Source: CAYWMD01 sp964458575
GTDB taxonomy: Bacteria; Verrucomicrobiota; Verrucomicrobiia; Limisphaerales; JADLHS01
Reading direction: 5' to 3'
NCBI GenBank assembly: GCA_964458575.1
Contig: CAYWMD010000003.1
Location: forward strand, 1 to 64,000
DNA: 64,000 nucleotides
Positions 24,005-32,724 of the stretch are shown here, in pieces. Within the stretch, counting starts at the first letter, position 1, and every line of letters begins with the position of its first letter. Under the pieces are notes generated by a model. The model worked only from the letters and a program-made list of their open reading frames with translations, was not told where the DNA came from and searched no databases. The translations under genes were made by a program, and so were the position numbers.

Positions 24005-25680
24005 AAGACCGCCTGGTTGTCCGGGTCCGCGGTGATGGTCGTGGAAATGACTTGAGCGGTGCCGGGAACGTCGAACCACCTGTCCGGGGCCAGACCGTTG
24101 GTTTGGGCCTGGAGAACCCAGCCCTGATGGTCAAGCGGCCAAGCGAGCGCAAGGGTTTTGCCGCTGGTGCTGGCAACGAGGCTGATCTCATTTGTGGCAG
24201 TATAGGGATTCATCACTCCGGGCAGAATTTCGTGGCTGGGGGACTGCACGCAGTTTGTGTCAATGGCCCTGGTCAGCAACTCGGCAAACGTGTTGACATC
24301 CACATCCAGGTTCGTGAACGAATTGTTCCCGCCCGGAACGGCCAACTGCAAGGTGGCCGGCGGTTCGGCCAAGGTCAGCGGTGTCAGGTTCCGCAGTTGG
24401 TCGAAAGTCTGCGCGGTGTAATACGTCCGGACGATATTCTGACTGGTCGCCTTGACCTGGCGCAGTTCAAAGACGAGTACGCCGCCAGGAGCGCAGAAGT
24501 CCGGTTGATAGCCGGGCAGACACCAGTGGAGATTCAGGAGCCCGGCTAGTCCGGCGACGTAGTAATCGGAACTGGTAACGACCACGACCTGTGAGTTCGT
24601 GTCACCGAATGCTCCGTCCACGGTCGCACCCGATGCGGCCTGTTGCAGGGAGCGGAGCAGGTGATGGCCGAGGTTGGAGCTTTGGACTCGGTTGAGATAG
24701 GGCGAACGCATTTCCACGGCGATTTGCAGGATGGCGATCCGGGTTGCTTGGGAAAGCGTGGCCATGGTCAACCGGCCCCAGCCGACCTCGTTGGTCGGAA
24801 AGCCGTCACAGTATTGCATGACGAACGGGTCGGCGGTGTTGACCACAGTATCGAACCCGCCCATGTCAATTACACCGCCGCTAAGGTAACGGGACACGTT
24901 GGTCGTCAGTTGCAGCGGCACGCTGGCGGCCAGCGTCATGGGCAACGTGGTGGGATCCATTGCGCCCGGGGGCGCGTTGGTGGGCGCCAGGATTCCGGGC
25001 GGATAAATGGGCTCCGTACCGGCCGGATAGAGCACTCGGCTCAGAAGCGAAAGTTCGCCACTGTAAGCGGACGCCAGATTGTCGCCGTTGCCGTAAATAC
25101 CTTGAACACTGACCAGGGCCAAATTCGTGTCAATGGTCGTCACTCCGGCCAAGAGAGGATCAATCACCGGGTCCGGAACATTTGCCGGAAAGGTATGCAC
25201 GGGAATATTGGCGTTCGGAACGAGCCCGGCACCGAATTGGGCGCATGTCTCGTAGGAACGCTGAATCGTATTGGCCCGAAAATAACAGCGCGTCAGGTTG
25301 CTGTCGGCGTCATCCGTCAGCCGGCCTTCGTGGACAAGATAATCGCGAAAATAGGAGCCGAGCAACCAGGCGCAGTGCTGTCCATTGGTGGTGAGTATGC
25401 CCGGCGCCGCAGAAAATCCGGGAAACGGATCCGCCGCGCACTGATTGAGCGTATTGGAGGCGGTCGTGGTGGCGCGAATGCTGTGGCGACCGAAGAAGAA
25501 AATCGCTTTAAGCACGGTGCCGTCGTCCGTTGATTTGATCGTCTGCGCCGTCGCCGGAAATTGCGCGGCCAATGCAACCATCAGGCCTGTCCGGAGAACT
25601 TTGCGCAAAAATCCCACAGCGAAATTGCCGGGTTGAATGGCCGGTTCGGACTCGAGGCCTGGCGCGACATAATTCATCAC
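23983..25680 (-). CDS. Secreted histidine-acid-phosphatase-like protein with C-terminal domain
   Basis: 565 residues. The N-terminus carries a signal-peptide-like segment (VLRTGLMVALAAQFPATAQ, cleavage near residue 46). Residues 59-72 contain FFFGRHSIRAT, the RH motif of the histidine phosphatase superfamily, branch 2, which covers phytases and acid phosphatases. The second catalytic region is not obvious. The last 75 residues form a domain with LAWPLDHQGWVLQAQTN and end in AVFYRLRSP. I have seen this domain on many secreted Verrucomicrobiota proteins, where it may act in surface attachment or sorting. No operon partners. Substrate unknown. Confidence 0.75.
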   Translation of the reverse strand: MMNYVAPGLESEPAIQPGNFAVGFLRKVLRTGLMVALAAQFPATAQTIKSTDDGTVLKAIFFFGRHSIRATTTASNTLNQCAADPFPGFSAAPGILTTNGQHCAWLLGSYFRDYLVHEGRLTDDADSNLTRCYFRANTIQRSYETCAQFGAGLVPNANIPVHTFPANVPDPVIDPLLAGVTTIDTNLALVSVQGIYGNGDNLASAYSGELSLLSRVLYPAGTEPIYPPGILAPTNAPPGAMDPTTLPMTLAASVPLQLTTNVSRYLSGGVIDMGGFDTVVNTADPFVMQYCDGFPTNEVGWGRLTMATLSQATRIAILQIAVEMRSPYLNRVQSSNLGHHLLRSLQQAASGATVDGAFGDTNSQVVVVTSSDYYVAGLAGLLNLHWCLPGYQPDFCAPGGVLVFELRQVKATSQNIVRTYYTAQTFDQLRNLTPLTLAEPPATLQLAVPGGNNSFTNLDVDVNTFAELLTRAIDTNCVQSPSHEILPGVMNPYTATNEISLVASTSGKTLALAWPLDHQGWVLQAQTNGLAPDRWFDVPGTAQVISTTITADPDNQAVFYRLRSP

Positions 25681-26350
25681 CCTCTTATCGTCGCGCCCGT
25701 CGCTTGCGTTAGTTAAACCATTCAGCCTGTGTTGTCATTTGCTGGACTTTTCTTGGTGTGCAAACAGGCCGAAGGAAGGGGCGCTGGGCTTCGCCAGACC
25801 GGAAATGCAAATACTGGCGCGGCGGAGGAAAATCCGCGCGTCGTCCCGGATGAGCCGGTGATCACCGAGCAACCACACCAGCACCGAGCCGTTTTTCAGG
25901 CTGGATCGGACACTGGTAATCAACCGGGTTTCCGCGGAACGCTGTTTGAAGTTTCTGCGGTTCAAAGGCGCGGCCGGAGAAGCAAATCCCCGCCCGCGTT
26001 GGTTAAGTGGCTTCGTAATTTTCGTCACACTCCGGCGCGTTGCCGGACTTGAGCGGCACGAAACCGCCGGGCACACCCAGCACGAGCGTGTTGCCCGCGT
26101 TCTGCGCCGCCGAGCGCGACTGCATGAGACGCAGGTTCATCAGGGCCGGGTTGCTCTCGGAGCAGGGTCCGCTTGCGGACAGGCCAATCTTTCTGGGCTT
26201 TCGTCGCGCATTTTTCTTCTTGGTCTGGCATGCCGAGCCGAAGCTCAGAGAGCGAAGGCTGGTTGTCCCGCGCGGCAACGGGAGCGGGAGGCGCACCCGC
26301 CTAAATGAGTTTCTGCGGCTCAACTCGGCGTCTTGGTCGAGTTTCCCGCG
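25681..26350. other. Intergenic region without a convincing gene
   Basis: About 670 bp between the phosphatase start and the TPR gene. Several frames of 60-120 codons exist on both strands, but none shows protein-like composition over its length. The most protein-like piece is on the minus strand, about 26003-26150, containing NAGNTLVLGVPGGFVPLKSG, which could be the tail of a decayed gene. No strong hairpin, promoter or repeat was recognised. Confidence 0.4.
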
Positions 26351-27241
26351 ATGAGGATTGGCCAAGCCGGCTTCCGTTCATTACCCTCGGTTGCCAACGT
26401 GAAATCTGCATCGGATGCAGCCAAACGGATCATGCAGCGCACTCCTGCTCCCAAACCTGGGCGAACCGTCGCGGATCGCCGAGCAATCCGATCCATGGCC
26501 AGGGCCGATTCGTCCGCGAACTTGATCAAGCGGGCCGGTCAACTTCGTGACCACGGTAAACTTGCCGCAGCTGAGGCATTGTTTCGGAAAGCGCTCGTGT
26601 TACGCAGGCAGTCACCCGCTGCAAACCCGGCGGCTGTGGCCCAGTGCATGAACCACCTCGCCAACGTGCTGTTCGAACAGGGGCGATATTCCGACGCCGA
26701 ACCATTGTATTGCGAATCGTTGCATATGAGGATGAAGACGCTGGGCAGGGAACATCGCGACGTCGCCTCGAGTTTAAGCAACCTGGCAAACCTTTTGCAG
26801 AACACCAATCGGTGCGATGCGGCGGCACGGCTTTACTCACAGTCCCTCAAAGTGAGGGTAAAGGCGTATGGCGTCCAACATCCCAATGTCGCGATGTGCC
26901 TGGCCAACATCGCCATCCTGAAACAGGTGACCGGCAGGCGCGCACCCGCTGAAAGGCTCTTCCGCAAAGCCCTGCGGATGTTGGAACACACCGTAGGCAC
27001 AAAACACCCGTTGACTGCTTACACCAAATCAAATCTTGCCGACTTTTTGTTGCAGACCGGACGCCGTCGGGCGGCGATTTCGCTCGCGAAGGAAGCGTTG
27101 GCGGATTTGAGGAAGGCTCTTCCCAAGGGCCACCACTACGTTCGGTGGGCCAGCTCGGTTTGGGCGCGTGCTGACGCGCAGCCCGTAAAACGTTCGCGCG
27201 CATCGCGCAGCAAATCGTCAATCGCAAATCTGAAATCGTAA
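26351..27241 (+). CDS. TPR repeat protein
   Basis: 296 residues from the ATG at 26351 (a TTG at 26333 is possible). At least four tetratricopeptide units of the kinesin-light-chain style occur between residues 60 and 260, with signatures such as CMNHLANVLFEQGRYSDAEPLY and SLSNLANLLQNTNRCDAA spaced about 42 residues apart. The N-terminus is basic and the C-terminus is Arg/Ser-rich. No signal peptide. TPR arrays mediate protein-protein contacts. No neighbour suggests a partner. It ends 148 bp before tRNA-Gly. Confidence 0.75.
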   Translation: MRIGQAGFRSLPSVANVKSASDAAKRIMQRTPAPKPGRTVADRRAIRSMARADSSANLIKRAGQLRDHGKLAAAEALFRKALVLRRQSPAANPAAVAQCMNHLANVLFEQGRYSDAEPLYCESLHMRMKTLGREHRDVASSLSNLANLLQNTNRCDAAARLYSQSLKVRVKAYGVQHPNVAMCLANIAILKQVTGRRAPAERLFRKALRMLEHTVGTKHPLTAYTKSNLADFLLQTGRRRAAISLAKEALADLRKALPKGHHYVRWASSVWARADAQPVKRSRASRSKSSIANLKS

Positions 27242-27388
27242 TTGGCTTGGTGCGGTTGCCGATATGATGATGCAGTTTCTCATCGAACGGGCGAAACGAG
27301 TAACACACGAACGCGGTTACAGTCCACTTATCCTTTGTCGGGGTGCAAAATCTTGAAATCAAATATGTGTGGATTTCCTGGAAGAAAA

Positions 27389-27465
27389 TGGAGCGAGCGA
27401 AGGGATTTGAACCCTCGACATTCACGTTGGCAACGTGACGCTCTACCAGACTGAGCTACGCTCGC
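27389..27465 (-). tRNA. tRNA-Gly(GCC)
   Basis: Cloverleaf on the minus strand. The acceptor stem GCGAGCG/CGCTCGC is perfect. The D-arm is TAGCTCAGTCTGGTAGAGC. The anticodon stem TCACG/CGTGA encloses TTGCCAA, giving anticodon GCC. The T-loop is GGTTCAAAT. The 3' CCA is encoded (27391-27389). Confidence 0.95.
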
Positions 27466-27647
27466 TTCCGTTCAGCGTTGCCAAACTACGGGTTTTCGGG
27501 GCGATTGCAAGCCCAGATTTTGGCTGCTTTTTGGCCGCTTTGCGGGTTGACACCCCGCGCGCGCAAATCTAGCATCCCACCCTGAATTTTTTGCGAGCAG
27601 GCCAAAAACCAGCCTGCCATCGCCCCCGGAGAGGAAGTGAAAAACGA

Positions 27648-27845
27648 TTGACCGAAATCAGACTTAAAAAAGGCGAGCCAGTGGAAAAGGCCCTGCGCCG
27701 GTTGAAAAAGAAAATTGACCGCGAAGGGACCTTGAAAATTGTCCGCAGCCACCGCCATTACGAAAAGCCCAGCGAGCGGCGTCGCCGCAAGGAAAAGGCG
27801 GCGCGGTTCTCAGCCATGCTGAGCGCCCGCTATGCCGACCTGTGA
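27648..27845 (+). CDS. rpsU: 30S ribosomal protein bS21
   Basis: 65 residues beginning at a TTG codon, with a good Shine-Dalgarno GGAGAGGAAG about 10 bp upstream. The frame is open to 27591, but the upstream residues do not fit the family. The sequence TEIRLKKGEPVEKALRRLKK and the Arg/Lys-rich tail with PSERRRRKEKAARFS are typical of bS21, a small-subunit protein at the mRNA platform. It is just downstream of and divergent from tRNA-Gly. The TTG start is unusual for a highly expressed gene and may limit translation. Confidence 0.93.
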   Translation: MTEIRLKKGEPVEKALRRLKKKIDREGTLKIVRSHRHYEKPSERRRRKEKAARFSAMLSARYADL

Positions 27846-27868
27846 TTGCCGATTCAGGCGTTAAAAAC

Positions 27869-27923
27869 GTTGAACCGTTGAATCGTTGAATCGTGAACCG
27901 ATTCGCCGATTCAACGGTTCAAC
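27869..27923. repeat. 17-bp inverted repeat, terminator-like hairpin
   Basis: GTTGAACCGTTGAATCG (27869-27885) and its exact inverse (27907-27923) flank a 21-bp spacer 24 bp after the rpsU stop. Direct GTTGAA units are also repeated inside. It could act as a terminator for rpsU, or it is a dispersed simple-repeat palindrome. Confidence 0.7.
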
Positions 27924-27950
27924 AGTTTAACCATCCAACCATTCCGAAAA

Positions 27951-28865
27951 ATGTATTCACTGTCCACCTGCTGGAATTCCCATCGTCATACGGATGGCCG
28001 CGCCATGCTGCGCGAAATCCGCGAGCTGGGATTTGAATACGCCGAGCTGAGCCACGGCACGCGCATCACGCTGCTGCCCGGCATCATTGACGCGGTGGAC
28101 GCGGGCGAAATGAAAATCTCCAGCCTGCACAATTTCTGCCCGCTGCCGATGGGCGTGACGTATTCCGCGCCGAACCTCTTCCAGTTCTCTGCCGAGAAAC
28201 CGCGCGAGCGCGAGATGGCCATTCGTTACACGCTCAAGACGCTGGAGTTCGCCACGCGCGTGCAAGCCCCGCTGGTGGTGCTTCACCTCGGCAGCATCGA
28301 AATGAAGGATTACACCGGCAAACTCAAGAAGCTGCTGGAAGGCGGGGAGAAGGATTCGTCGAAATACCAGAAGCTCTGCGCGGAAGTCAGCCAGAAGCGC
28401 GAGACCAAAAAAGACGCATTTGTCGAACGCGTTTACGACACGTTGCGAAAAATCCTGCCGGAAGCCGAGGCGCGCGGCGTGCGGCTCGGTTGCGAAAACC
28501 GCGAGGCGCTCGAGGAAATCCCGTTCGAACACGATTTCAAATTCCTGTTCCGCGAACTCGCCAGCCCGTCGCTCCAGTACTGGCACGACACCGGCCATGC
28601 GCAGATCAAGGAAAACCTCGGCTTCATTCATCACGCGTTGCATCTCGAATCGCTGGCCGACCGGCTCGCGGGGTTTCACATTCATGACACGCAATTCCCT
28701 GCGCGCGATCATTGCCCGCCCGGCACGGGCACCGTGGATTTTGCCGCGCTCAAGCCGGTGGTCAGGCCCGCGCATATCAAAGTGTTTGAGTTCAGCCCGG
28801 CGCTGACGGTCGCGGAGGTCCAAAGCGGCGCGGCGCACGTGAAACGCATCTGGGGCGACGATTGA
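27951..28865 (+). CDS. Sugar phosphate isomerase/epimerase-type TIM barrel protein
   Basis: 304 residues, full length for the xylose isomerase-like / AP endonuclease 2 superfamily. It opens with STCWNSHRHTDGRAMLREI and carries metal-site-like segments GCENREALEEIPFEHDF, YWHDTGHAQIKENLG and GFHIHDTQ. No signal peptide. Members isomerise or epimerise sugars and inositols. Neighbours are rpsU and a CCA-type enzyme, which do not indicate a substrate. Confidence 0.87.
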   Translation: MYSLSTCWNSHRHTDGRAMLREIRELGFEYAELSHGTRITLLPGIIDAVDAGEMKISSLHNFCPLPMGVTYSAPNLFQFSAEKPREREMAIRYTLKTLEFATRVQAPLVVLHLGSIEMKDYTGKLKKLLEGGEKDSSKYQKLCAEVSQKRETKKDAFVERVYDTLRKILPEAEARGVRLGCENREALEEIPFEHDFKFLFRELASPSLQYWHDTGHAQIKENLGFIHHALHLESLADRLAGFHIHDTQFPARDHCPPGTGTVDFAALKPVVRPAHIKVFEFSPALTVAEVQSGAAHVKRIWGDD

Positions 28866-28931
28866 ATCCATGGTTTGCGACGGACGCGGGTCTTGGCAAA
28901 TCCGCCCGCAAATTGTAAATCCTAGTCGCAA

Positions 28932-30341
28932 ATGAGCAAAACGGCGGGATCGGCGACACACGAACTGGCAACGCGAATCGTTCGCCGTCTTCACGACTCG
29001 GGCCACTCCGCCTTCTGGGTGGGCGGTTGCGTGCGCGATTTCCTCTTGGGCCGCGAACCGGGCGATTATGACATCGCTACCTCCGCCTTGCCGGACCAGA
29101 TCGAGCAACTTTTCAAACGCACCATCGCCGTCGGACGCAAGTTTGGTGTCGTAGTGGTCGTGGAAGCAGGACGACAGTTTCAGGTGGCCACGTTTCGCGC
29201 CGAGTCGGACTATCGCGATGGTCGGCGGCCGGAGAGGGTGACGTTCAGCAGCGCACGGGAGGATGCCCGCCGGCGCGATTTCACCGTGAACGGACTCTTC
29301 TACGATCCGATTGCCCAGAAATTGCACGACTGGGTTGGCGGCGAGAAGGACCTGCGCGCAAAAATCATTCGTACGATCGGCGTGCCAGAAGAGCGGTTTG
29401 CGGAAGATCACCTCCGATTGTTGCGTGCCGTGCGCTTTACGGCGCAACTGGGTTTTCAAATCGAACCACGAACCTTCGCGGCCGTCCGGGCCAACGCCAC
29501 GAGGATCACATCCATCAGTGCCGAACGCATTCGCGATGAGCTCATCAAGTTGCTCGCCCCGGCGGAGCGGGGCGCCGACCGCGGCCCCGGCCCCTCGCAG
29601 GTCTTGAAGCGGGCCGGGCCGGCGCCCGGCGCTCCGGCTGCGCGCGGGCTTGAACTCCTGCGCGACAGCGGCTTGCTCGAACACGTCCTGCCGGAAATCG
29701 CCGCCACTGTCGGCTGCCAGCAATCACCCGACTTCCATCCCGAAGGCGATGTGTTCACGCATCTTTGCCTCATGTTGAATCAGATGCCGGTCGGCGCCGA
29801 CGGGTTGTTGCCGTGGGCCGTGCTCCTGCACGACGTGGCCAAACCAATCACGGCCTCGCGGGATCCCAAGACCGGCAGCATTCATTTTTACGAGCACGAG
29901 AAAATCGGCGCCCGGATGGCTGAAGCAATCCTCGGGCGCTTGCGCTTTCCCCGAAAACAAATCGAGGCCATCATCGCCGCCGTGCGGTATCACATGCAGT
30001 TCAAGGACGCGCCGCAAATGCGCAAAGCCACGCTGCGGCGGATGCTGTTGCGCGAAACCTTTCCCCTGGAACTGGCCCTGCACCGGCTTGATTGTCTCGG
30101 TTCGCACGGCCGGCTGGAGGTATTTGATTATCTGCTGCAACAATCGGCGGAACTGGCCCGGCAACCGGAGATCCGCCCGCCCCTGCTGACCGGAACGGAT
30201 TTGATCAAAATGGGCTTAACGCCCGGCCCGGCCATGGGCAAATTGTTGGCGGAGATTCGCGAAAAACAGTTGCAGGACGAACTGAAAACCAAAGCCGCCG
30301 CGCGCACGTGGGTCTTGCAGAAAGTCCGGGCCGCCGGATGA
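28932..30341 (+). CDS. CCA tRNA nucleotidyltransferase / poly(A) polymerase family, with HD domain
   Basis: 469 residues. The class II nucleotidyltransferase head has VGGCVRDFLLGREPGDYDIAT (catalytic DYD, D45 and D47) and RRRDFTVNGLFYDP. The PolyA_pol RNA-binding part follows, then an HD-type C-terminal domain (LLHDVAKPIT). It adds CCA or A residues to RNA 3' ends. Residues about 210-236 are a Gly/Pro/Ala/Arg-rich insertion that coincides with a GC-rich palindromic repeat (29564-29635) inside the gene, in frame. Without it the sequence would join LLAP to LELLRDSG as in normal homologues. Both tRNA genes in this window have CCA encoded, which leaves repair or tailing as the role. Confidence 0.88.
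   Translation: MSKTAGSATHELATRIVRRLHDSGHSAFWVGGCVRDFLLGREPGDYDIATSALPDQIEQLFKRTIAVGRKFGVVVVVEAGRQFQVATFRAESDYRDGRRPERVTFSSAREDARRRDFTVNGLFYDPIAQKLHDWVGGEKDLRAKIIRTIGVPEERFAEDHLRLLRAVRFTAQLGFQIEPRTFAAVRANATRITSISAERIRDELIKLLAPAERGADRGPGPSQVLKRAGPAPGAPAARGLELLRDSGLLEHVLPEIAATVGCQQSPDFHPEGDVFTHLCLMLNQMPVGADGLLPWAVLLHDVAKPITASRDPKTGSIHFYEHEKIGARMAEAILGRLRFPRKQIEAIIAAVRYHMQFKDAPQMRKATLRRMLLRETFPLELALHRLDCLGSHGRLEVFDYLLQQSAELARQPEIRPPLLTGTDLIKMGLTPGPAMGKLLAEIREKQLQDELKTKAAARTWVLQKVRAAG
29564..29635. repeat. In-frame palindromic repeat inside the CCA-type gene
   Basis: Ends GGAGCGGGGCGCCG (29564-29577) and CGGCGCCCGGCGCTCC (29620-29635) are inverted copies apart from a 2-base gap. The interior GGCCCCGGCCCC and GGGCCGGGCC also pair. 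It encodes about 25 low-complexity residues without breaking the frame. Confidence 0.7.
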
Positions 30342-30435
30342 TCTCCAACCAGGAGGTATTTTCTGCTTGAAATGACCCGCGGCCCGCTTGAGGCTCAGGC
30401 CCGAAGTCACATCCCGGCAAACGGGAACACACGCC

Positions 30436-31302
30436 ATGAAAACAATACCTAGCAGGCATTTGGCCGGATTGAACACAGCGATCGTCTGGGGCGGCGTCGG
30501 CATGATGCTGCTCGCCGTTGCAATCGCGGGTTGCTCCGGTGGCAAGTCGGACAAGGTCATCATCCGCGGTTCGAACACCTTCGGGGAGGAATTGGCCCCG
30601 CAGCTCATCGCGGAATTTCGCAAAGCGCATCCCAACGTGGTTTTTGACACGGAATTCAAAGGCAGCACCTACGGGTTCGGCGCCTTGATGGTCGGGCGTT
30701 GTGATATCGCCGCGTCGTCACGCGAGGCGACGACCAATGAACTGGACATGGCCAAATCGCGCGATGTCGCCTTCAACGAGTATCCCATCGGCACTTACAG
30801 CGTGGCGGTCGTTGTGAACGCGACCAATCCGGTGGGCAATCTGACCGCCGCTCAGGTGCGGGACATTTTCACCGGCACCATCCAGAATTGGAAGGATGTG
30901 GGCGGTCCGGACGCGCCGATACATCTGCAAATTCGCGACCCGATTTCCGGGACCTACCTGGGCTTCCTCGAACTGGCGATGGACAAGCAACCTTACGCGC
31001 TGGGCGTCAAAACCCATACGAATTATATGGACATCGTTCACGCCGTCGGCAGCGACGCGAACAGCATCGGCTACGCGAGCACTGAACTGGCGAGCAGCGC
31101 CGGAATCAAGCCGGTGGCTATCGGCGGTATTGCACCAACAGCCGACGCCGTGAACCAGGGCCGTTATCCCTACGCCCGGTTGATCCGGTTATACACCAGC
31201 AAAGCCAGCGAATCCGCCGCGGCGAAAGCGTTCATCGAGTTAATCCTGTCCCCCCGCGGCCAGAAAGTTCTGGATGAGATGGGTTTCGTGCCGCGCAAAT
31301 AA
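30436..31302 (+). CDS. PstS-like phosphate/substrate-binding lipoprotein
   Basis: 288 residues from the ATG at 30436. A lipoprotein signal ends in AIAGCSGG. The PBP-like domain has IRGSNTFGEELAPQLI near the N-terminus, DIAASSREAT and YPIGTYSVAVVVN, then GYASTELASSAGIKPV, typical of PstS-type phosphate-binding proteins. Located outside the cytoplasmic membrane. No pst permease or ATPase genes are adjacent, so it is an orphan that may work with a distant transporter or as a phosphate sensor. Confidence 0.85.
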   Translation: MKTIPSRHLAGLNTAIVWGGVGMMLLAVAIAGCSGGKSDKVIIRGSNTFGEELAPQLIAEFRKAHPNVVFDTEFKGSTYGFGALMVGRCDIAASSREATTNELDMAKSRDVAFNEYPIGTYSVAVVVNATNPVGNLTAAQVRDIFTGTIQNWKDVGGPDAPIHLQIRDPISGTYLGFLELAMDKQPYALGVKTHTNYMDIVHAVGSDANSIGYASTELASSAGIKPVAIGGIAPTADAVNQGRYPYARLIRLYTSKASESAAAKAFIELILSPRGQKVLDEMGFVPRK

Positions 31303-31397
31303 GCTGCCTGGCTTCAGCGCTCCGGCGTCCAAACCTCTGCCTTGACACGTTGCGTGAATTCGCGAACGCTCCGTGAACTGATTGGTAAACTCGAAAT

Positions 31398-32720
31398 ATG
31401 AAAATTCTCAACGCCGCAAAATTTCTTGTCCCCACCCTGCTCGCCGCAACCTTGATTTCGGCCTGCGTCACCGCCCAGCCCGAAGCCGGCTTCACCAGCC
31501 TGTTCGACGGCCAGACGCTCAACGGCTGGAAGATGATGGAGCAGCACGGCGCGGGTTACGGCGTGAAGAACGGCGTGATCTATTGTGCCAAGGGTGGCGG
31601 CGGAAACCTGATGACCGAAGGGGAATATGACGACTTCATTTTCCGGTTCGAGTTCAAACTGGAGGACGGTTCGAATAATGGCGTCGGCATTCGCACCCCG
31701 CTGGCGGGCAACCCAGCCTATCTCGGCATGGAAATCCAGATTCTCGAAGAAGGCGCGGCCGACCGGGGCAAGTGGGGCAAGCTGCAACCGGCGCAATATC
31801 ACGGCTCGGTCTATGACGTGATCCCCGCCAAGAAAGGCGCGCTCAAACCGCCCGGCGAATGGAACACCGAGGAAATCATCGCGCGCGGCCGGCACATCAA
31901 GGTCATCGTGAACGGGAAGACCATTGTGGACGCCAATCTCAACGATGTAACCGATCCGGCCAAGATCATGAAACATCCGGGCCTCTTTCGCGAGCGCGGC
32001 CACATCGGCTTTCTCGGCCATAACGACTACATCGAGTTCCGCAACATCCGCATCAAGGAACTGCCGCGCAAGGAAGAGGACAACCAGGCGCCGGAAGGCT
32101 TTCAGGCCTTGTTTAACGGTAAGGATCTGAAAGGTTGGAAGGGTCTGATGAAATCGCCACTGGACAATCCGCTCAAACGCGCCGCGCTCACTCCCGAAGA
32201 ACGTGCCTTAGCCCAGAAGCAAGCCGACGAAGATATGGGGGGCCATTGGCAGGCGCATTACGGTGAGATCGCGTTCGACGGCAAAGCCCGCAGCCTGTGC
32301 ACGGTTAAGGACTACGCAGATTTTGAAATGTTCGTGGATTGGAAGATTCCCGCGCACGGGGACAGCGGCATTTACCTGCGCGGCTCGCCCCAAGTGCAGA
32401 TTTGGGATCCTTTCACCCAGCCCACCAAACACGGCAGCGAAGTCGGCTCCGGCGGTCTGTATAACAACAAAACCAACGCGAGCAAGCCGCTCCTGGTCGC
32501 GGACAAGCCCATCGGCCAATGGAATCGGTTTCAGATCATCATGGTGGGACCCAAGGTGCATGTGTTCCTCAACGGGGAACTCGTGACGAAAGACACGACC
32601 CTGGAAAATTTCTGGGACCGATCCCTCCCGATTTTCCCCACCGGTCAGATCGAGTTGCAGAATCACGGCGATGCCCTCTGGTTCAAGAACATTTACATCC
32701 GCGAAATCAAAAAGAAGTAA
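31398..32720 (+). CDS. Tandem DUF1080 (3-keto-disaccharide hydrolase-like) lipoprotein
   Basis: 440 residues. The signal peptide has a lipobox-like LISAC near residue 23. Two DUF1080 concanavalin-like domains follow, the first beginning FTSLFDGQTLNGWKMM (about 30-225) and the second FQALFNGKDLKGWKGL (about 230-440), each with its own DSGIYLRG-like or NGVGIRTP strand. DUF1080 proteins cleave 3-keto-glycosides or bind sugars. It is 4 bp ahead of a Tat-exported Gfo/Idh/MocA dehydrogenase. Oxidation to a 3-keto sugar followed by hydrolysis outside the cytoplasm is a plausible shared pathway. Confidence 0.9.
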   Translation: MKILNAAKFLVPTLLAATLISACVTAQPEAGFTSLFDGQTLNGWKMMEQHGAGYGVKNGVIYCAKGGGGNLMTEGEYDDFIFRFEFKLEDGSNNGVGIRTPLAGNPAYLGMEIQILEEGAADRGKWGKLQPAQYHGSVYDVIPAKKGALKPPGEWNTEEIIARGRHIKVIVNGKTIVDANLNDVTDPAKIMKHPGLFRERGHIGFLGHNDYIEFRNIRIKELPRKEEDNQAPEGFQALFNGKDLKGWKGLMKSPLDNPLKRAALTPEERALAQKQADEDMGGHWQAHYGEIAFDGKARSLCTVKDYADFEMFVDWKIPAHGDSGIYLRGSPQVQIWDPFTQPTKHGSEVGSGGLYNNKTNASKPLLVADKPIGQWNRFQIIMVGPKVHVFLNGELVTKDTTLENFWDRSLPIFPTGQIELQNHGDALWFKNIYIREIKKK

Positions 32721-32724
32721 CGGC

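Noticed and set aside
25729..26365. Several 80-120 codon frames
   Set aside because: Overlapping frames on both strands with low-complexity composition and no motif; only a doubtful fragment remains.
27957..29723. 588-codon minus-strand frame
   Set aside because: Antisense to the TIM-barrel and CCA-type genes, both with family motifs.
31341..31370. Promoter TTGACA before the DUF1080 gene
   Set aside because: The -35 is perfect but at 16-18 bp there is only AACGCT-like sequence, so no -10 could be supported.
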